Shown here piece after piece: positions 59,671 through 64,000 of a stretch of 64,000 nucleotides of DNA. The stretch spans positions 383,230 to 447,229 of the forward strand of contig JADJTK010000001.1 in assembly GCA_016711225.1 (NCBI GenBank), given 5' to 3'. The notes under the pieces were generated by a model. The model searched no databases. It saw only the letters and a list, made by a program, of their open reading frames with translations, and was not told the DNA's origin. The translations under genes were made by a program, and so were the position numbers. The stretch's first letter is position 1, and every line of letters starts with the position of its first letter. This DNA comes from Opitutaceae bacterium (GTDB lineage: Bacteria; Verrucomicrobiota; Verrucomicrobiia; Opitutales; Opitutaceae).

Positions 59671-62600
59671 TCAGGGCTTGGAGATCTGGAGGCGGAAGAA
59701 GCGGCGGGGCACGGAATCGAGGGGAAAGGTGTCGCGGTAGGTGGCCGTCTCCATGATCCCATCGCCAACCGGTACGCCGGCGCCGACTTGGATCGGCGCG
59801 GAGGTGGTCCAGTCGACGAGGTCGGTGGAGGTCTGCGGCGTGGAGGTGATGCCGGCGGGGGCAAGGCGGCGGCGGAAGGAGAATGTGGCGTAGCGCGTGC
59901 CGGAAACTTCGCCGGCGCCGGAGGTGGCCGCGGGCGACTCGGTGCCGGAGATCGGGCTGGAATTGAAGGCGTACTCAACGAGGTTCACGAGCCCGTCGCC
60001 GTCGGGGTCGGCCTGGTCGGCGCCGGTGCCGGAGCCGTCGGTGGGCAGGCCGAAGGTGCCATACCAGAGGTTCGCCGGCGGCAGCGTGACGCTGGTGAGC
60101 AGCTCGAACTCGGCAAGGCGCAGACCGCCGCCCCCGCGGGTGACGCTCACGCTGAGTCTATAGTACCGATACGAGGAGGCGCGCAGGCAGGGGAAGACGC
60201 GGCGCTGGCGGCGCGCGGTGAAACCGGCGTCGTAGCGGGCGTCCACGGGGGTCCAGGCGACACCGTCGTGGCTGCCCTGGATCTCCCACGTGAACGGATC
60301 GTAGTCGGCGGAGTCGGCGTTGCTCGTGAAAGCGTAGGCGGTGAGGCTTGTGCCGGCCGGGGCGGCGAGATCGTAGCGCAGCCAGGCGTTGGCGGTGTCG
60401 GTGCGCCACTGGGTGGCGGAGTTGCCGTCGAAGGCGCGGGCGACGCCGGTGGCGCCGTCGCTGGAGTTGCTCGCGCTGACGGCGACGCCGCCAGGCAGCG
60501 TGGCGGCGACCGGGGTGAGAATCGAGTAGTCGGCCAGCGCGACGAGGCTGTCGGTGAGGCCTGATTTGGTGGCGACGGCTTTGAGCTTCGTCTCTCCGGT
60601 GACCGTGATCGGGCCGGTGTAGAGCGTGCCGTGGGTGGCGGTGGGGTTGGTGCCGTCCGTAGTGTAGTGGATCGCGGCGCCAGCGGTGGTGCTGGTGAGC
60701 GCGACCGATTGCGGGGGCGCGTAGGTGCCGGCCGGTTTCGAGAAGGTGGGTGCAGCCGCGGCGATGGCGTAGGAGGCGACGACGACCTGGCCCGAGGGCT
60801 GGCCTTGGACGAAGGAGACCGCCTTGAGGGTGGTGTTGGCGGTGAGGGAGATCGGACCGGAGTAGACAGTGCCGAAGGAGGCGCTGGGCTCGGCGCCGGG
60901 AGTCGTAGTATAGCGGATGATGGCCCCGGGGGTGCCGCAGGAGAGTGTGACGGTTTGCGGGCCTTCGTAGCGACCGGCGAACGGCGTGCAGACTGGCGGC
61001 AGGGCTCCGGTGGTTTTGAATTGGATCTCCGCCACACTGCCGAAACTGTGCAACGGCCAGCCGATGGCCGGGGCGAGGTAGCGGACGTAACGAAATGACG
61101 GCGGCGCGGTGAGGACGACCTCGTTGCGCTCCTCGCTTGGGGTTGTCGTTATTGTGTGGATGTCGACGACGCCGCTGGAGAAATCGGCGGTTGGGGATCC
61201 CTGGAACTTGCCGCCAACCATGTGGCCGGCGTAGCCGGGGCGGGGCCAGAAATGGATCTGAGCGATCGGGCGGGCGCTGCCCAGATCGAGACCGCACCAA
61301 TTGGGTGGGTTGCCGTCGCCTTCAAATTCGAAACGTGTGGAGATGTCCCCATCGAAGGCGTCGGCGGCGAAGGAAGTTGTCCACTGCGCGCGCGGCGGCG
61401 TGCCGATGACAGTGCCGGCGAGGGTGGGGGTTTCGATCCGGTAGCGCGTCTCCACGACGGCGGAGTCGGTGAGACCGGCGCGTAGCGCGACGGCTTTGAG
61501 GGTGGTGCTCGTGGCGATGGCGACGGGGCCGGTATAGGTGGTGCCGTGCGTGGCGGAAGGGGTGCTGCCGTCGGTGGTGTAGCGGAGGGTCGCACCAGCG
61601 GTGTCGGTGGCGAGGGCGACGGACTGCGCCGAGTTGAACACGCCCGGCGCGGGTAGGAACGCTGGTTCGCCCGCGACGGTCGCGGCGGAGGCGGATGCGG
61701 TGACGCCAGCCGCGGTGCGGCTGAAGTCGGAAAGGCCGGCGGCGTTGAAGGCGCGGACTCTGTATTGATAGACGGTGACGGGCGTGAGGCCGGTGTCGAT
61801 GTACTGCGATGTCCCGAGGTCGGCGGTGGCGATGGCGGTCCAGGTGGCGCCGGCGTCGGCACTGCGCTCGATGGAGTAGCCGTCCTCGACGGCGCTGGTG
61901 CGATCCCACGTCAAGGCGATGCGGTGGCTGGAGACGGTGGTGCAGCCCAGCCGGCCGGGCGCGAGCGGCGGGGGGAGGCGGCGGGCGCCGGTGTTGTTCC
62001 AGTCCTGCCAAATCCCGGCGTAACGCTCGCTCGGAAGCCAGAGGCTGGGGCGAGCGTCGTGGTAGGCGGCGGCGGGTGCGGCGGCGAGGTTGACCATCTG
62101 GCGTACGCCCATGTTGGGAGGGGAGAGGGAGCCGAACTCGTAGCCGCTGTCGTAGGTGCCGCGCCAATCGGCGCGGTCGCGCCAGCCCGGCAGGACGGGG
62201 TGCGCGGTGGTGGAGACGGCTTCGGGCAGGCGGCGGCTGAGGACTTCCTCGAGCCAGGCGCGGGTCATGCCGGTGTTATCGCGGGTCACGTGCTCGGTGC
62301 CGATCTGGTCGAAGATGGTCACGGGGGCGCCGCGCAGGGTGGCGCGGTTGCGCATGAAGACGTCCTTAGGGATGCGCGGATTGACGGCGTAGCCAGACGG
62401 ATACTCGCTCGGGTCGTACTGGACGGGGTCGTCCGGCAGGGTCTGGAGCGCGGTGGCGAGCCAGGTACTGCCGTCCTCAAACTCCATCTCGGCGGAGAGG
62501 CAGGCGTAGAAATCAAAGGGGGCGGCCACGAAGAGTTGCGGCACCGCGAGGGAAGGTTGGAAGGGCATGTAGTCGACCTCGTGCATGCTTACGAGGGCGA

Positions 62601-63052
62601 GGACGCGGTTGAAGAGCTCGGGGCGGTTGGCCACGCCGATGGCGGTGGCGCTGTTGGCCGAGAAACCGGAGAGGACGAAGGGCAGGTGGCGGATCTCGGG
62701 ATGGGCGGGCAGGGCGTCGGCGACCGTCTCGAGGTCGGCCAGGATGAGCTGCAGGCCGGGGCCGATGTTGTTGTAGGCGATCGGATGCGAGAAGGTATCG
62801 ATCCGCATCAGGTTGAAGCGCTCACCAGACCGAATCGACGTCGTTGTCGCCGGTGGTCCAGAGCAGCAGGTAGGCGCCGCGCACCGGTTTGGAGATGTCG
62901 GGGATGGAGTACGAGGCGTGGTTTGGACTATCGTAGAAGTAGGGCTCGGCACGGGCGACGGACGCGAGGCAGAGGAGGCCGAGCAGGGCGGCGCTGAGGG
63001 TGCGAGGGTGCCGCAGGCGACAGGAGGCCAGACGCGAAAGGAACGTGCGCAT
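59671..63052 (-). pseudogene. large secreted multidomain protein, frameshifted as read near 62825
   Basis: The N-terminus MRTFLSRLASCRLRHPRTLS begins a signal peptide at 63052; the first frame ends at DNDVDSVW (62822). The rest is in the next frame from about ERFNLMRIDTF; removing one T in TGGTGAGCGC restores VWERFN. Length without the extra base is about 1127 codons. The order of parts: an alpha/beta-hydrolase-like region with LSGFSANSATAIG (possible GxSxN elbow), a fibronectin III-like domain, three chitobiase C-terminal-type repeats (each with YTTDG or YTTTPG and LKAV), two discoidin-like segments (AFDGDISTRFEFEGDG and AFDGNSATQWRTDT), and a C-terminal DPDGDGLVNLVEYAFNSSP calcium-type loop. 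Probably a carbohydrate-active surface enzyme. Confidence 0.8.
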
Positions 63053-63467
63053 AGGGTGAAGGTGGGCCGGGAAGAGGCGGGCAGGTCGTCGCAGCCGAGC
63101 GGACGCGCCGGACCGAGACGATCCCAAACCCGTGCCGACTGGCCGGTGACGGGGATTCTTACCAAGGTTTTGCGTGCGGAGAGGCTTCCCGCGGAACGCG
63201 AGCGCGCCGAGGGGTGAAGCGGCTCGTCGGGAGACTCGCCCTCCCCGTTGGGCGGGCCTCCGTGGAGAGAGGCCTTGTCCTGGACGGTCCGATGCGGAGA
63301 GCGCGCTGGGCGGAGAAGACGCAATCCGAGAAGGAGACAGGCCGAGGGCTTCCCGTTGTGGCGGACCTCGCGACGAGCGGAAGAGAACGAAACGGCGCGG
63401 CCGAACTGGGTGCGACCAATTGCTCGATACCAACGACTTCGAAGGGCGCCGGCGCCCGAGGGGACCC
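63053..63467. other. 415-bp gap upstream of the large secreted protein
   Basis: Contains GCGGCTCGTCGGGAGACTCGC (63219-63239), one mismatch from 59588-59608, so a repeat flanks the large gene on both sides. No gene or clear promoter seen. Confidence 0.5.
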
Positions 63468-64000
63468 TCAGTGGGCCACTGCCAGGATCGCATCCGCTTT
63501 GGCCAGCCCCGTCTCCACCTCCGCCAGGATTTCCGGCAGCTCGCGCACCGCGATCCCCAGCTCGTCCCAGACCTCAGCATGGGTCGCCTCGGGCTTCCAG
63601 CCCGTTCCGTGGTGCACCCCGTGGTGGTTGCACACGAAGTCGGCCAGATGCACGAAATGTACGGCAGGGCTGTCGTGGCTCAGTGGATCATGGTGGCCGC
63701 CCACCCCCGCGGCGAGCCCCGCAGGCATGCGCCACACCTCCAGCAGGCGCCCACCGACAGCGGCATGGTCGGTGCCCAGTGTCTCCCGTTCGACCTCGCA
63801 CAGCGGCCGGTTCGTCTCCCGGGCCTTGGCGAGAATGCCTCCGAAACCCGCCCCCAGCGTGCGGTCCAGCACCACCATGCCGATGTCGTGCAGCAAGCCG
63901 GCGGCATAGAGCTCGGGAATCGGCGTCGGCACGTTGAGCGCCCGCTTCTGGAGCACGAGCACGGCCTGCGCCACCGCCAGCCCATGACGCCAGAAGGCGT
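63468..64000 (-). CDS. HDOD-domain protein (partial, runs off the window)
   Basis: The frame is open to the window end; at least 177 codons are present. The visible part reads FWRHGLAVAQAVLVLQ, then LYAAGLLHDIGMVVLD (HD-like helix), REVxHxG-type EVERETLGTDHAAVGGRLLEVWRMP, and VGGHHDPLSHDSPAVHFVHLADF. HDOD domains are metal-free HD relatives used in signalling, often with kinases or cyclic-dinucleotide proteins. The C-terminal helix ends LAEVETGLAKADAILAVAH. N-terminus not in the window. Confidence 0.85.
   Translation of the reverse strand, partial: AFWRHGLAVAQAVLVLQKRALNVPTPIPELYAAGLLHDIGMVVLDRTLGAGFGGILAKARETNRPLCEVERETLGTDHAAVGGRLLEVWRMPAGLAAGVGGHHDPLSHDSPAVHFVHLADFVCNHHGVHHGTGWKPEATHAEVWDELGIAVRELPEILAEVETGLAKADAILAVAH

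Noticed and set aside
1..64000. CRISPR arrays, rRNA, tRNA, insertion sequences, integrases, prophage genes
   Set aside because: No regular spaced repeats, no TTCGANTC-type tRNA arms in a cloverleaf, and no transposase or integrase reading frame were found by eye; a tRNAscan and IS search would settle it.

Overview
The window looks like a chromosomal segment from a GC-rich Verrucomicrobiota bacterium, most likely family Opitutaceae. The clues are a long TonB-dependent receptor with the N-terminal layout common in that family, beside a LacI regulator; large secreted proteins with Ig-like, chitobiase-type and shared C-terminal modules; a DUF6268-type outer-membrane barrel; few Shine-Dalgarno sites; and many interspersed short palindromic repeats between genes. 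Family placement is an inference from gene content; no rRNA or other marker gene is present.

Layout. 0.2-3.1 kb: a fold-type III PLP decarboxylase (ornithine/lysine type) convergent with argJ. 3.2-9.2 kb: a LitR/CarH-type B12-binding MerR regulator divergent from a fasciclin-domain protein, then an SRPBCC protein, an MFS carrier, a UV-damage endonuclease (UvsE), a secreted unknown and a Blc-type lipocalin. 9.4-15.2 kb (minus strand): a phospholipase D/cardiolipin synthase-like enzyme, one or two small ORFs and a 1372-residue membrane protein of unknown function. 15.9-24.7 kb (plus strand): a 27-residue membrane ORF and then an eight-gene run: SDR/DUF2867, FAD amine oxidase, DUF1365, cyclopropane-fatty-acid synthase-like enzyme, DUF1475, DUF2062, DUF1295, and a second, divergent CFA-synthase-like methyltransferase. 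24.7-32.7 kb: PAS hybrid histidine kinase with a MEDS-domain partner, an unknown protein, an outer-membrane barrel, TspO, a DUF1232-like protein, TerC, and an NhaR-like LysR regulator. 33-39.8 kb: TonB-dependent receptor (frameshifted as read), a TMTC-like TPR membrane protein, a LacI regulator. 40-42.3 kb: argB and argD. 42.4-48.8 kb: two large secreted proteins sharing an unnamed C-terminal domain. 49-55 kb: methyltransferase, tandem TonB/energy-transducer genes, polysaccharide deacetylase, SDR, cupin and OsmC. 55-64 kb: a poly-G/C tract, secreted GH13 amylase, VTT-family membrane protein, xseA, a large multidomain secreted hydrolase-like protein (frameshifted as read), and a partial HDOD protein.

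The most interesting system is a probable light- and B12-responsive regulon. Pairs of TAGAC elements spaced exactly 11 bp apart lie in the merR promoter, the fasciclin promoter, and at three places before the lipid-modification operon 12 kb away. The fasciclin and operon promoters share the same four-element layout (11, 9, 11 bp). Eleven-bp direct repeats are how CarH-type regulators are known to bind, so one photoreceptor probably controls both loci. UvsE, lipocalin, two CFA-synthase-like enzymes, an FAD oxidase and TspO nearby fit a photo-oxidative stress response centred on membrane lipids and DNA repair.

Quality caution: three genes (TonB receptor, the large secreted protein near 62.8 kb, and OsmC) each carry exactly one surplus base relative to an intact reading frame, and a 285-bp stretch near 55.2 kb is almost pure G/C homopolymer. 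Assembly error is a live explanation for all of these.
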